Below are positions 36,111-45,633 of a stretch of DNA of 64,000 nt, one piece after another. The notes under the pieces were generated by a model. The model had not been told where the DNA came from, searched no databases, and saw only the letters and a list, made by a program, of their open reading frames with translations. Made by a program: the position numbers and the translations under genes. Source of the stretch: Pseudoduganella armeniaca (GTDB lineage: Bacteria > Pseudomonadota > Gammaproteobacteria > Burkholderiales > Burkholderiaceae_D). The DNA lies in assembly GCF_003028855.1 (NCBI RefSeq), contig NZ_CP028324.1:4402001-4466000 (forward strand), written 5' to 3'. How positions within the stretch are numbered: the stretch's first letter is position 1; every line of letters begins with the position of its first letter.

Positions 36111-37550
36111 TTACTGCACGTTCAGCGGCGCCGGCAAGCGCACCAGAATGAACTCGTCGTCATCGGGCCGGTTGCGCTTGCGCGAGCCGGAACCACCCGG
36201 GTAGTTGTTGTCGTTGACGAGCATCAAGGTGGAGCGGTCGACGATGCGTACCGCTTCCACGCACTCCATCGGGAACGTGAAGATGCCGTCGATCGTGGCG
36301 GCGCCACCCAGCTTGCGCGGGTCGGCGATGCGCATCAGGTCCACCAGTTCTTCCTTGACCAGGTAGCCGTTTGCGTCCACCTTGTTCAGGTCGATCTTGT
36401 AGATCTTCTTGACGCGCGCGGCCACGCGATCGGCGCCGCTGGCCGGGAAGCCGGCACGCGCGTCGCCGGCGCCGCGGTCCTTCTCGACGACGAGGAACTC
36501 GTGGTCGTTAATGGCCGTGATGTCGTTGACGCTGAAAATCTCCGGCACGGTCGCGCCGGCGGCGTTGACGTAGCTGCCCGCCCCCACGCGGTAGGAATAC
36601 GCGACCGGCAGGTAGGCGTTGCTGGCGATGTCGAACACGTTCAGGATGCGGCGCTGCGGATCGGTGTCGCCAGCAACGTCCTTTTCCAGCAGCGTGTAGA
36701 TGCGGGTGCGCGCGGGGTTGATCGTCATGCTCTCGAAGCCGCCCGAATTCGGCAGGTTGGCCGTGGCCGTGCCCAGGTTCGGGTTGCTGGGCGACTGGAT
36801 CAGCGGATTGCTGCCCAATTTGAGCGTGTTCGGCAGCGGCACGGCCTTGGCCAGCACCTTGCCGGTGCGGTCGGTCTTGACGAGGAACGGGCCGAATTCG
36901 TCGCCGAACCAGAAATTACCGTCGGCGTCGATCACCATCGATTCCAGGTCGAGATCGCCGCCCGTCAGCAGGCGGCCCGCCTTGATCGCCGGGTCCACCG
37001 GCAGCACGGCACCCGACTGCGTGGTGCCGGGATAGGTGGCGCCGTCGGCCACGATGGCGAAGCCCAGCTTGCGGTCCGGGTCGCGCAGGCGCATATAACT
37101 GGTGCCGTCGAAGCCTGCCAGGCTGTCGCAGGTGGCGAAGTTGGCCGGGGTGACCTTGCCGCTGACCCAGTCGGGCTTCATTGCATACACGTGCAGCAGC
37201 GCGTTCGGCGAGGCCGGCTTGCTGCCGAAGCCATTGTCCTGCATGACGTAGAAGCAGCCGGCGGCCGGGCCGTTGGCCAGCGCCGAGAAGCCCTGCATCG
37301 GTTGCTTGTTCGCGAACGGCAGCGTGTAGCCGTAAGTCGCGGTGGCGCTGGTGTAGTCGGCGCCACTGATGTAATTGCCGCTGGTGGGACCGTCGACATA
37401 GGAGTCGGCCGGCAGGCTGGCGAAACCGATCAGGGTCGGAACGGAAACCGGTTCGGAACCGGCGGGGCCGTCGCCGCCGCAGGCGCCCAAGGCGACGGCT
37501 GCAATGGCGGCAAGGATGATGGAGGACGTGCGGAGGCTGGACTGGTGCAT
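36111..37550 (-). CDS. Phytase-like esterase lipoprotein (PF13449 type)
   Basis: 479 residues. A lipoprotein signal with lipobox LGAC (about residues 21-24) predicts membrane anchoring. The mature protein is a beta-propeller-like fold with GGDLDLESMVIDADGNFWFGDEFGPFLV and GFESMTINPARTRIYTLLEKD, the typical 'esterase-like activity of phytase' core, and FMECVEAVRI-type conserved patches near the end. Family members are suggested to hydrolyse phosphoesters or esters, but the activity is weakly established. It stands alone between the small secreted protein and the ribose operon. Confidence 0.85.
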   Translation of the reverse strand: MHQSSLRTSSIILAAIAAVALGACGGDGPAGSEPVSVPTLIGFASLPADSYVDGPTSGNYISGADYTSATATYGYTLPFANKQPMQGFSALANGPAAGCFYVMQDNGFGSKPASPNALLHVYAMKPDWVSGKVTPANFATCDSLAGFDGTSYMRLRDPDRKLGFAIVADGATYPGTTQSGAVLPVDPAIKAGRLLTGGDLDLESMVIDADGNFWFGDEFGPFLVKTDRTGKVLAKAVPLPNTLKLGSNPLIQSPSNPNLGTATANLPNSGGFESMTINPARTRIYTLLEKDVAGDTDPQRRILNVFDIASNAYLPVAYSYRVGAGSYVNAAGATVPEIFSVNDITAINDHEFLVVEKDRGAGDARAGFPASGADRVAARVKKIYKIDLNKVDANGYLVKEELVDLMRIADPRKLGGAATIDGIFTFPMECVEAVRIVDRSTLMLVNDNNYPGGSGSRKRNRPDDDEFILVRLPAPLNVQ

Positions 37551-37631
37551 GGTCGCTGTGGGTTGTTCACGGACCGTGCAGTCTAGGATGGCGGCATGAC
37601 GGCGTGATGACAGCGCCGCGCCCTCCTCCCA

Positions 37632-38024
37632 TCAGAACGTGACACCGGCGACCAGGATGATGTTGGCGTACGGCGTGCATTCGCCGGTCCGGACGACCGC
37701 GCGCGCCTTGGCGCTGAGGCGCTTGAACTCCTCGTGCGGCACGCTGCCGCGCTCGGGCAGGTGGAGCGCGGCGATCCCGGCAGCCACCTTCATGTTCTTG
37801 CCAGCCAGCTCCTCGGCCAGCACGTGGCGCTCGACCTGCATCTCGGCCAGCACCGTGGTCAGGGTCTGCAGGAAGCCCGGCACGCCATGGGTCAGGGCCA
37901 GGTCGATCAGCGGTACGCCAGGCGGCACCGGCAGGCCGGCGTCGCCGATGACGACCATGTCGCCATGGCCCAGCGAGGCGATCAGCTGCGACAGCGCGAT
38001 ATTGAGGACGGGGCCTTTTTTCAT
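37632..38024 (-). CDS. rbsD: D-ribose pyranase
   Basis: 130 residues, normal for RbsD, with GHGDMVVIGDAGLPVP containing the catalytic His-Asp and the C-terminal RTGECTPYANIILVAGVTF. It converts beta-pyranose ribose to the furanose form used by the kinase. The start (38024) overlaps the rbsK stop by ATGA. It is the last gene of the ribose operon. Confidence 0.95.
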   Translation of the reverse strand: MKKGPVLNIALSQLIASLGHGDMVVIGDAGLPVPPGVPLIDLALTHGVPGFLQTLTTVLAEMQVERHVLAEELAGKNMKVAAGIAALHLPERGSVPHEEFKRLSAKARAVVRTGECTPYANIILVAGVTF

Positions 38025-38911
38025 GTGGGTTCCAGCTCGTTCAGGTAAGGGATGGAGGTCTGGGCGCCGTGGCGCGTGACGCCGATGGCGGCGGCGCGCT
38101 GGCCCAGGTCGATGGCGCTGGCCGGATCGGCGCCGGCCGCCAGCGCGGCGACGAAGCCGCCGATGAAGGTATCGCCGGCGGCGGTCGTGTCGACGGCATC
38201 GACGGCGCACGCGGGGAAGTCGTGGCTGCCGTCCGCCAGCGATGCGTGCACGCCCTTGGCGCCCAGCGTGACCAGCACGTTGCCGCAACCCGCGGCGCGC
38301 AGCGCGGCGGCCGCTGGCTGCACGGCGGTATCCGCGCCCAGCAGCATGGCCGCCTCGATCTCGTTCGGCACCAGGTAGTCCACCTGGGCCAGCACGCCCG
38401 CCGGCAGCGTGGCTGCCGGGGCCGGATTGAGCACCACCGTCTTGCCCAGGCCATGGGCCACGGCGATGGCGTGGCGTACCGTGTCCAGCGGCGTTTCCAG
38501 TTGCAGCACCACGATGCTGGCGCGTGCGATCAGCGGCAGCGCGGCATCCACCAGGGCCGGTGTGAGCAGGTCGTTGGCGCCGCCGGCGATGACGATGCTG
38601 TTCTGGCCCTGCGCGTCCACCAGGATCGAGGCGACGCCGGTGGCCACGCCCGGCAGCACGCTGACGTGGCTGACGTCGATGCCGTCCGTGGCAAGCGCCG
38701 TGCGCAAGGTCGCGCCGAAGGCATCGTCGCCGACGCAGCCGACCATCGCCACGGGGGTGCGGCCCAGGCGCGCGCAGGCCACGGCCTGGTTGGCGCCCTT
38801 GCCGCCGGGGATGGTGCGGAAGGCGCCGCCGGTCAGCGTTTCGCCCGGCAGCGGCATGCGCGCCACGCGCAGGACGAGGTCCATATTGATACTGCCGATG
38901 ACGACGATCAT
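38021..38911 (-). CDS. rbsK: Ribokinase
   Basis: 296 residues of the PfkB family. The N-terminal GSINMDLV and PGGKGANQAVACARLG bind ribose, and the C-terminal DTTAAGDTFIGGFVAAL holds the catalytic Asp and anion hole. It phosphorylates ribose to ribose 5-phosphate. Both ends overlap neighbours by four bases (ATGA with rbsR upstream and rbsD downstream), showing tight translational coupling. Confidence 0.95.
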   Translation of the reverse strand: MIVVIGSINMDLVLRVARMPLPGETLTGGAFRTIPGGKGANQAVACARLGRTPVAMVGCVGDDAFGATLRTALATDGIDVSHVSVLPGVATGVASILVDAQGQNSIVIAGGANDLLTPALVDAALPLIARASIVVLQLETPLDTVRHAIAVAHGLGKTVVLNPAPAATLPAGVLAQVDYLVPNEIEAAMLLGADTAVQPAAAALRAAGCGNVLVTLGAKGVHASLADGSHDFPACAVDAVDTTAAGDTFIGGFVAALAAGADPASAIDLGQRAAAIGVTRHGAQTSIPYLNELEPT

Positions 38912-39936
38912 GGCGAAGTTCCTGGTGAGGTAAGGGGTGATGGGCGCGCGTCGGCCACGCTGGAACCGCGCACGTTGAGAACAGGGACGAGGCGGCGCCG
39001 CTGCGGCGGCCGGTCCGGCGTGGCGATGCGTTCGAGCAGGCAGGTCGCCGTGATATTGCCCAGCGCGCGGGTGCCCTGCGATACGCTGCTCAGGGGCGGG
39101 TGGACGAACTGGGCCAGGTCGATATCGTCGAAGCCGACCACGGCGAGTTCCAGGGGCACGGCGATGCCCAGTTCGGCGGCGGCGCGCAGCGCGCCGATCG
39201 CCATCATGTCGTTACAGCAGAACAGCGCGTCGGGACGCTGCGCCGCCGGCCGCGCCAGCAGGCGCAGCGCCGCCGCGTAACCGCCGGCGCTGCTGAAGTC
39301 CGCCGTCTCGCACAAGGCCTCATCGAGCGCGCCGGCCAGCGCGCGGCGCAGGCCGGCGATCCGCTGCTCGGACACCTCCAGCTCGCGCGGCCCGCCGATG
39401 CAGCCGATGCGCCGGCGCCCGAGCGCCAGCAGGTGCTGGCCGGCCAGCTCGCCGCCGGCCAGGTTGTCGACGCCGACCACGTCGTATTCCAGCCCCGCCG
39501 GCGCGCGGTCGATGAACACGGCCGGCACGCGCCGCTGGCGCAGCAGTTCGGCGTCGGTCTGGGCCAGCGCCGCCATGATCAGGCCATCGCAGCGCTTGGT
39601 CAGCAGCACGTTCAGGTAGTCGCGCTGCTTGGCCGGATCGTCGTCCGAATTGCACAGGATGACGCTGTAGCCGGCCGCGTAGCAGGTATCCTCGATGCCG
39701 CGCGCCACCTCGGAAAAGTACGGGTTGCTGTTGTTGGGGATGATCATGCCGATCGTGCCCGTGCTCTGGCTGCGCAGCGAGCGGGCCAGCGCACTGGGCA
39801 CGTAATGCAGCGCGGCGGCGGCGGCCAGCACGCGCTCGCGCGCGGCCGGGCTGACCGGGCGGGTGTCGTTCAGCACGTGCGAAACGGTGGTGTAGGACAC
39901 CCCGGCCGCCTGCGCCACTTCCTTGATGGTTGCCAT
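38908..39936 (-). CDS. rbsR: LacI-family ribose repressor
   Basis: 342 residues. The N-terminal LacI helix-turn-helix (MATIKEVAQAAGVSYTTVSHVLND) and hinge (YVPSALARSLRS) are followed by a periplasmic-binding-like effector domain. It lies inside the operon between rbsC and rbsK. The perfect palindrome CGCAAACGTTTGCG upstream of rbsB is the probable operator, so the operon would be self-repressed until ribose is present. Confidence 0.93.
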   Translation of the reverse strand: MATIKEVAQAAGVSYTTVSHVLNDTRPVSPAARERVLAAAAALHYVPSALARSLRSQSTGTIGMIIPNNSNPYFSEVARGIEDTCYAAGYSVILCNSDDDPAKQRDYLNVLLTKRCDGLIMAALAQTDAELLRQRRVPAVFIDRAPAGLEYDVVGVDNLAGGELAGQHLLALGRRRIGCIGGPRELEVSEQRIAGLRRALAGALDEALCETADFSSAGGYAAALRLLARPAAQRPDALFCCNDMMAIGALRAAAELGIAVPLELAVVGFDDIDLAQFVHPPLSSVSQGTRALGNITATCLLERIATPDRPPQRRRLVPVLNVRGSSVADARPSPLTSPGTSP

Positions 39937-39949
39937 GTTCAGTTATGTG

Positions 39950-40909
39950 TCAAGCGCGCTCGCCGCGGCGGCGGTAGGTGTCGAGGACCACGGCGGCGAC
40001 GATCACCAGCCCGGTGACGATGCGTTTCATCGGTTCGCTGACGCCGATCTGCGCCAGCCCGGCTTCCAGCACCGAGATGATCAGCACGCCGATGAAGGTG
40101 GCGTAGACGGAGCCGCGCCCGCCCATCAGGCTGGTGCCGCCGATGACGACGGCGGCGATCACCTGCAGCTCCATGCCGACGCCGCCGTTCGGGTCGGCCG
40201 CCTCCAGGCGCGACACCTGGAACAGCGCGCCCAGGCCGGACAACAATCCCATCAAGGCGAACACCAGGATCTTGGCCGGCCGCGGGTTGATGCCGGACAG
40301 GCGCACTGCCTCCTCGTTGGTGCCGATGCCGATCCATTGGCGCCCCAGCACCGTCTTGGTCAGCACCAGCTGGCCGATGACGGTGACCGCGATGGCGGTC
40401 AGAAAGGCCGGCGACATGCCCAGGAAGATCGGCGCGCTGATGCCGTCGACGGCGCTGCCGATGTATTCGGTGCGCGAATCGGTGACCTGGTAGGCCGCGC
40501 CGCGCGCCATCTCCAGCACGCCCAGCGAGACGATGAACGACGGGATGCGCCAGTGGACCGAGATCATGCCGGTGACCAGGCCGCACAGCGCGCCCACCAG
40601 CAGGCCGAGCAGGCTGGCCAGGTAGACCGGCCAGCCCCAGCGCACGGTCGCCATCGACAGGAACGAGGCGGCCAGCGCCATCACGGAGCCGACCGACAGG
40701 TCGATGCCGCCGACGATCAGGATGAACGTCATGCCGACCGCCATCACGACCAGGGTCGGGATGTCGTTGGCCAGCGTGCCGAGGGTGGACAGCGTCAGGA
40801 AATTCTCGCTCAGGTACGCGAACAGGCAGCACATCAGCACCAAGGCGCCGATCAGGCCCGCATAGTTCTTCAGGTCGGCCATGCCGCGTTTCAGGTAGGT
40901 AGTAGGCAT
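39950..40909 (-). CDS. rbsC: Ribose ABC transporter permease
   Basis: 319 residues with 8-10 membrane helices and the BPD_transp_2 signature GGIDLSVGSVMALAA plus GRQWIGIGTNEEAVRLSGIN (the EAA-like loop contacting the ATPase) and AVVIGGTSLMGGRGS. The start at 40909 is set by GGGAGAG about five bases upstream, excluding a longer proline-rich extension. It is the inner-membrane channel of the ribose importer. Confidence 0.93.
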   Translation of the reverse strand: MPTTYLKRGMADLKNYAGLIGALVLMCCLFAYLSENFLTLSTLGTLANDIPTLVVMAVGMTFILIVGGIDLSVGSVMALAASFLSMATVRWGWPVYLASLLGLLVGALCGLVTGMISVHWRIPSFIVSLGVLEMARGAAYQVTDSRTEYIGSAVDGISAPIFLGMSPAFLTAIAVTVIGQLVLTKTVLGRQWIGIGTNEEAVRLSGINPRPAKILVFALMGLLSGLGALFQVSRLEAADPNGGVGMELQVIAAVVIGGTSLMGGRGSVYATFIGVLIISVLEAGLAQIGVSEPMKRIVTGLVIVAAVVLDTYRRRGERA

Positions 40910-40928
40910 ATATCTCTCCCGCGGCGCG

Positions 40929-42488
40929 TCAGGCCGCGGCGGTGGAATGATCGGAAGTGGCGGCACCGCCCTGCGTCAGGTAACCGCTGAAGGCGGCTGC
41001 CAGCAGCTGGTCCTGGCTCCAGGCGCCGCGCTCGAAGGTGTCGGCGATGCGGCCGGCGCTCATCACGGCGATGCGGTCGCAGATCAGCATCAGTTCGCGC
41101 AGGTCGCTCGAGACGATGACCAGTCCCTTGCCCTGGCGCGCCAGGTCGGCGAGCACGTTGTAGATGTCGAACTTGGCGCCGATATCGATGCCGCGGGTGG
41201 GCTCGTCGAACAGCATCACCGGGCAGTCGCGGTGCAGCCAGCGCGCGATCACGACCTTCTGCTGGTTGCCGCCGGAGAGTTCGCCGACGGCCTGCTGGCC
41301 GTCGCGCGAGCGCACGCCCAGCTTGCGGATGTAGTCGCCGGCCAGAGCGTGTTCCGCGTCGTGGTCGATCCAGCCGGCCGTGCTGACGGCGCCCAGCGTC
41401 GCCAAGGTGGTATTGACCGCGATCGACTGGCGCAGCAGCAGGCCCTGCCCCTTGCGGTCTTCCGTCACCATGGCGATGCCGGCGCGGACGGCGGCGCCGG
41501 GGGAATCGAGGCGAGCCGCCGCGTCGTCCGCACCGACGAACACCTGGCCGGAGTCGGCCCGGTCGGCGCCGAAGATCAGGCGCAGCAGCTCGGTGCGGCC
41601 CGAGCCGACCAAGCCGGCGATGCCGAGGATCTCGCCGGCGCGCAGGTCGAACGAGGTCGGCTGCACGACACCGGTGCGGCCCAGCTCGCGCACGCGCAGC
41701 AGCGGCGCGCCCAGCGTGCGCCCGGACAGGTCGATCTCGGCGTCGGCCGCGCGGCCCACCATCAGCCGCACCAGGTCGGCGCTGCTGTAATCGCCAATGG
41801 CGTCGTCGCAAACCAGTTCGCCGTCACGCAGCACGGCGATGCGGTCGGCGACGCGCTTCAGTTCTTCCAGCCGGTGCGAGATGTAGACGATCGCCACGCC
41901 GGCCGCCTTCAGGCGCGCCACCTGTTCGAACAGCAGTTCGACCTCGCGGTGGGTCAGCATCGCAGTCGGCTCGTCCAGCACCAGCAGGCGGCACTCGCCG
42001 ATCAGGTTGCGCGCGATCTCGATCATCTGCTGGTGCCCGATGCCGAGCTCCCCGACAGGTTTCCATGGATCGATGTCGGCCAGGCCCACCTTGGCCATCT
42101 GGGCGCGGGCGTCGCGCTCCAGCCGGGCGCGGTCGATCCAGCCGAAGCGGTGCGGCAGCTGGTTCAAATACAGGTTCTCGGCCACCGACAAGGTCGGAAT
42201 CAGGTTCAGCTCCTGCATCACCATGCGGATGCCGAGCGCCTCGGCCTCGCTGCGCGAAGCCGGCCGGTACGGTTGACCGTCCAGCAGCATGCTACCCTGC
42301 GTGGCCGGCTCCAGGCCGCAGATGATTTTCGACAGCGTGCTCTTGCCGGCGCCGTTCTCGCCAGTCAGTGCCAGCACTTCGCCGCCGCGCACGGCCAGCG
42401 AGACGTCGCGCAGCACCGGCTCGACATAGGTCTTGCCGATGCCGGCCAGCGTCAGCAGCGCGCGGCGCGCGCTTGGATCTGGGGTCAT
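40929..42488 (-). CDS. rbsA: Ribose ABC transporter ATP-binding protein
   Basis: 519 residues with two ABC cassettes. The first has Walker A TGENGAGKST (42-51) and Walker B LLVLDEPTA. The second has a degenerate Walker A (GLVGSGRTELL) and signature LSGGNQQKVVIARWL, as is normal for sugar ATPases of the RbsA/MglA type. It powers the RbsBC importer. About 20 bp separate it from rbsC. Confidence 0.94.
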   Translation of the reverse strand: MTPDPSARRALLTLAGIGKTYVEPVLRDVSLAVRGGEVLALTGENGAGKSTLSKIICGLEPATQGSMLLDGQPYRPASRSEAEALGIRMVMQELNLIPTLSVAENLYLNQLPHRFGWIDRARLERDARAQMAKVGLADIDPWKPVGELGIGHQQMIEIARNLIGECRLLVLDEPTAMLTHREVELLFEQVARLKAAGVAIVYISHRLEELKRVADRIAVLRDGELVCDDAIGDYSSADLVRLMVGRAADAEIDLSGRTLGAPLLRVRELGRTGVVQPTSFDLRAGEILGIAGLVGSGRTELLRLIFGADRADSGQVFVGADDAAARLDSPGAAVRAGIAMVTEDRKGQGLLLRQSIAVNTTLATLGAVSTAGWIDHDAEHALAGDYIRKLGVRSRDGQQAVGELSGGNQQKVVIARWLHRDCPVMLFDEPTRGIDIGAKFDIYNVLADLARQGKGLVIVSSDLRELMLICDRIAVMSAGRIADTFERGAWSQDQLLAAAFSGYLTQGGAATSDHSTAAA

Positions 42489-42566
42489 ACGGTACTCTCG
42501 GAACAGAGGAGAACAGAGGGGGACAATGCGCACCGGCGCGGTGACGTCACCGCGCCGGTGGGTGGC

Positions 42567-43526
42567 TTACTTGCTGTCCTTGGTGACCAGCGCGACCTTG
42601 GTCTCGACCAGGCCGCCCAGCGTGGCCTGGGTCTTCTTCTCGGCCAGCGCCTTCAGCACGGTCTCGATGCCGAACACGGCCTGCTGCGAGCCGAACTGGT
42701 CGACTGTGGCCAGCACGCGGCCATCGGCCAGCATCGGCTTGATCGCGTTGATGTTGTCGTAGCCGATCACCTTTACCTTGCCCAGCTTGCCAGCGGCCTT
42801 GATGGCGGAGACGGCGCCGATCGCCATGTTGTCGTTGCCGCACAGGAGCGCGGTGATCTTCGGATTGGCGTTCAGCATGGCGGCGGCCACCGTATTGGCC
42901 GGCGCGATTTCCCACTGGCCGGACTGCACGCCGACCACCTTGGCACCGGCCGCCTTCATCGCGTCCTGGAAGCCCAAGGTGCGCTGCTGCGCGTTGTAGG
43001 TCGTCGACACGCCTTCGATGATGCCGACCTGGTCGCCGGCCTTGAGCTGCTTGGCCAGGTAGTCGCCGGCCAGCTTGGCGCCCTTGCGGTTGTCGGGACC
43101 GACGAACGGCACCGAAATGCCCTTTTCCTTGAGCGCCGCGTCGTCCAGCTTGTTGTCGATATTGACGACGATGACGCCGGCGTCCACGGCCTTCTTCAGC
43201 ACCGGCACCAGCGCCTTCGAATCGGCCGGCGCGATCACCAGCGCGTTCACCTTCGAGACGATCATCTGCTCAACCAGCTTGATCTGGGCCGACGTATCCG
43301 TTTCGTCCTTGATGCCGTTGGCGATCAGGTCGTACTTGGCGGCGTTGGCCTTCTGGTGCGCCTTGGCGCCGTTTTCCATCGTCAGGAAGAATTCGTTGGC
43401 GAGGGATTTCATCACCAGCGCCACTTTCGGTTTGGCGGCGGTTTGCGCCATGGCCGGCATGGCGGGCAGCGCGGACACGAGGACGGCGGCGGCAATCAGT
43501 TTCAGGCGGGTGCGGGCAGTATTCAA
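42567..43526 (-). CDS. rbsB: Periplasmic ribose-binding protein
   Basis: 319 residues from TTG at 43526, chosen because AGGAGA lies about six bases upstream. A signal peptide ends near AMA-Q. The mature domain has VALVMKSLANEFFLTMENGA, IAPADSKALVPVLKKA and LLCGNDNMAIGAVSAIKAAG, typical of RbsB. It is the first gene of the operon, behind the LacI-type operator. Confidence 0.92.
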   Translation of the reverse strand: MNTARTRLKLIAAAVLVSALPAMPAMAQTAAKPKVALVMKSLANEFFLTMENGAKAHQKANAAKYDLIANGIKDETDTSAQIKLVEQMIVSKVNALVIAPADSKALVPVLKKAVDAGVIVVNIDNKLDDAALKEKGISVPFVGPDNRKGAKLAGDYLAKQLKAGDQVGIIEGVSTTYNAQQRTLGFQDAMKAAGAKVVGVQSGQWEIAPANTVAAAMLNANPKITALLCGNDNMAIGAVSAIKAAGKLGKVKVIGYDNINAIKPMLADGRVLATVDQFGSQQAVFGIETVLKALAEKKTQATLGGLVETKVALVTKDSK

Positions 43527-43591
43527 GGTCGTCTCCTGGCTGCAAGCACCTGTTGCGGCGCTTGTCGGGTGTTTATCGGTAAAATTCGGGG

Positions 43592-43605
43592 CGCAAACGT
43601 TTGCG
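43592..43605. promoter_or_regulatory. LacI-family operator CGCAAACGTTTGCG (probable RbsR site)
   Basis: A perfect 14-bp palindrome with the central CG of LacI/GalR/RbsR sites, 66 bp upstream of the rbsB start. The location is right for repression of the whole rbs operon. Confidence 0.75.
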
Positions 43606-43759
43606 GATTGAATAATAGATCAGCTTTTGACGGTTGAGAAGTGTTTTTAGTGCGACGGCAAGCGCTGCGGACGAGACGGTCCATGCACCTCGGCGGCTGG
43701 CGGGTGATGCCCCGCAGGGATAAAATGCTGATCCGTCCAGGGTCCCAGATAGGACCTTC

Positions 43760-43957
43760 ATGAAGCGCGCACTGTTCATCTGCAGCCAGAATCGGCTGCG
43801 CAGCCCCACCGCGGAGCAGGTGTTTTAGTTCAAGCGCCACCTGAACGGCAAGCGCATTGTGTGCCCGGACATCCCGGACGACTACGATTACATGCAGCCG
43901 GAACTGATACGGCTGCTCGAAATCAAGGTAGGCCGTTACCTGCGACCGGCCACCTGA
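43760..43957 (+). pseudogene. Internally deleted low-molecular-weight phosphotyrosine phosphatase-like gene
   Basis: The reading MKRALFICSQNRLRSPTAEQVF is followed by an in-frame TAG (43826-43828) and then by FKRHLNGKRIVCPDIPDDYDYM and PELIRLLEIKVGRYL up to TGA at 43957. Both halves match the two ends of the short LMW-PTPase-like family that normally has about 105-110 residues. Roughly 40-50 middle residues are absent and a stop marks the junction. The CSQNRLRS loop replaces the classical CxxxxxRS. This is a decayed remnant beside the rbs promoter. Confidence 0.8.
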
Positions 43958-44181
43958 GCATCGCGCCGCCGCAGTTGCGGCCGGACGTAGCGTCGGCGCG
44001 CTGCGCGAACAAGCGCTCCGACGTATGCAGGATTTGCGCGTCCCTGCCGCAAATGCTTGGGCCCACTTGCGGGAACTTCACCATCAAGGCGAGCTCGTCG
44101 ACCGTCTGCTCGCCGTCGCGACGTCCTCCCAGGTGGCCCCACCTTCGAACCGCAGTTCGCGGCGCGAACGGCCCGCTGCGC

Positions 44182-44610
44182 TTACGCCGGGCTGGGCTGG
44201 CGCCGCTTCGATGCCGCGCCGGAGACCTGCATGGCGACCCGAGCCTGCCAATAGACGAACAACGGCGCCCCGACGATTTCCAGGGCCGTGAAAGCAATGA
44301 ACGGCGCCGGCGGCCAGCCCGCCAGCCCGGCCGACAGCACGCGCCCGACACCGCCCAGGAAGATCATGCCCCACAAGGCACGAATCAGAACGCCCTGCGA
44401 TTCGATGCGCGGCACCATCCACAGCACGGCACAACCGAGGCCCAGCCAGACACCGCTCAGGAAGCGCGGGTTGCTGTCGAGGATAGGTGCGGCGGGAATG
44501 CCGAGCGATGCGTACAGAGGATCGCTCAAGCCCATCAAGCCGATCAGCCCGGTGCCAAGCGGCACCAGGCCCAGCATCGCCGTCACCACCTGCAAAGCCT
44601 TTTTCGTCAT
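44182..44610 (-). CDS. DUF4345-like small membrane protein
   Basis: 142 residues from ATG at 44610 (GGGAGA about eight bases upstream). Four hydrophobic helices with MTKKALQVVTAMLGLVPLGTG, NPRFLSGVWLGLG and GMIFLGGVGRVLSAG are typical of DUF4345 proteins, which are inner-membrane proteins of unknown function. The 224 bp between its stop and the phosphatase remnant contain no recognisable gene. Confidence 0.8.
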   Translation of the reverse strand: MTKKALQVVTAMLGLVPLGTGLIGLMGLSDPLYASLGIPAAPILDSNPRFLSGVWLGLGCAVLWMVPRIESQGVLIRALWGMIFLGGVGRVLSAGLAGWPPAPFIAFTALEIVGAPLFVYWQARVAMQVSGAASKRRQPSPA

Positions 44611-44697
44611 GCAAGCATCTCCCATGGGGTCATCGTGCGCCAACGTCACCCGGATCACAGGCCGGCGCCAAGCAGTCCCGTCCATTGTACCGCGAGC

Positions 44698-45618
44698 TCA
44701 GCGGGGTATTGCCGCCGTGGTCCTGGCACTGCACCGCTCGGCTCGATCCGCGCCGGCCCGACTTCCTCCTTCGGCCGTGGCGCTCCACTCGAACCACCCG
44801 CCGTCGTAGACAGCAATGTCCGGCCAGCCCATCAGCCACGCATAGTAGAACGCCAGCGCCGCACGCCAGCCGGTACCGCAATAGAACGCCGTGCGCAGGT
44901 CGCGACGAATGCCCTGCTCGCGCCACATCGCCTCGATCACGGCGCCCGGCAGCATGCGGCCGTCGGCATCCTGGTAATCGCTCATGCTGTTGACGTCACC
45001 CTCGCGCCCCGCCCTGCCCCAGCGCGCGCCGGGAATGTCGCCGCGCGCGCTGATGTAGCTGTAGCCGGATGTGACGCCCGTGTGCTCGCTCCAGGTGCGG
45101 ATGCTGGCCAGCACGGCGTCCTCGCGCGCCAGCAGTGCGCGAGCGCCGGCGCTGTCGATCAGGTAGTCGGGGCGTCCAGGGAATGGTGCGCCGAAGCTTG
45201 CGACGCGGGCAGGCGGCGCAACAGCGCCGCTGGCGCCAGCGCGGCCCTCGGCTTGCCAGCGCGCGAAGCCGCCATCGAGCAGGCGCACGTCCGCGACGCC
45301 CGCGTACAGCATCAGGTGCGCCGCGCGCGCCGCGGCGATGGTGCTGCGCCCGTACAGCAGCACCGTGCTGTCGTGGCGGATGCCCAGGCCCAGCAGCACG
45401 TCCAGCAAATCCGGGTCCGCTACCTTGTTGAACAGCGGTGGTGTCTCGAGGGAGGCGGTGTCGAGATACAGGGCGCCGGGAATGTGCGCGGCCTGATACT
45501 GGTCATGCGTGCCGCAACCCACTTCGATCAGCAGCGCCCCGGCCCTGGCCTGCGCCGCCAGCGCGGCGGGGGTCAACAGATGCGTCAGGGGCGACGGCGA
45601 TTGAATGGGTGCGTTCAC
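44698..45618 (-). CDS. Two-domain rhodanese / 3-mercaptopyruvate sulfurtransferase-like protein
   Basis: 306 residues from GTG at 45618; an earlier GTG falls inside the tRNA terminator hairpin and is unlikely. The first rhodanese domain (HIPGALYLDTASLE, LLYGRS) has no active-site Cys. The second has the active loop YCGTGWRAAL. The CGTGWR loop suits sulfur transfer from thiosulfate or mercaptopyruvate to cyanide or thiols. No signal peptide is apparent. The neighbours give no pathway context. Confidence 0.87.
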   Translation of the reverse strand: MNAPIQSPSPLTHLLTPAALAAQARAGALLIEVGCGTHDQYQAAHIPGALYLDTASLETPPLFNKVADPDLLDVLLGLGIRHDSTVLLYGRSTIAAARAAHLMLYAGVADVRLLDGGFARWQAEGRAGASGAVAPPARVASFGAPFPGRPDYLIDSAGARALLAREDAVLASIRTWSEHTGVTSGYSYISARGDIPGARWGRAGREGDVNSMSDYQDADGRMLPGAVIEAMWREQGIRRDLRTAFYCGTGWRAALAFYYAWLMGWPDIAVYDGGWFEWSATAEGGSRAGADRAERCSARTTAAIPR

Positions 45619-45633
45619 GGGACGTCCGAATGC

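Noticed and set aside
40947..43637. 896-codon plus-strand open frame across rbsA and rbsB
   Set aside because: It runs antisense to two clearly functional ABC genes and has no recognisable domain.
43958..44181. Possible gene fragment between the phosphatase remnant and the DUF4345 gene
   Set aside because: Short open frames exist on both strands, but none matches a known family or has a ribosome site.
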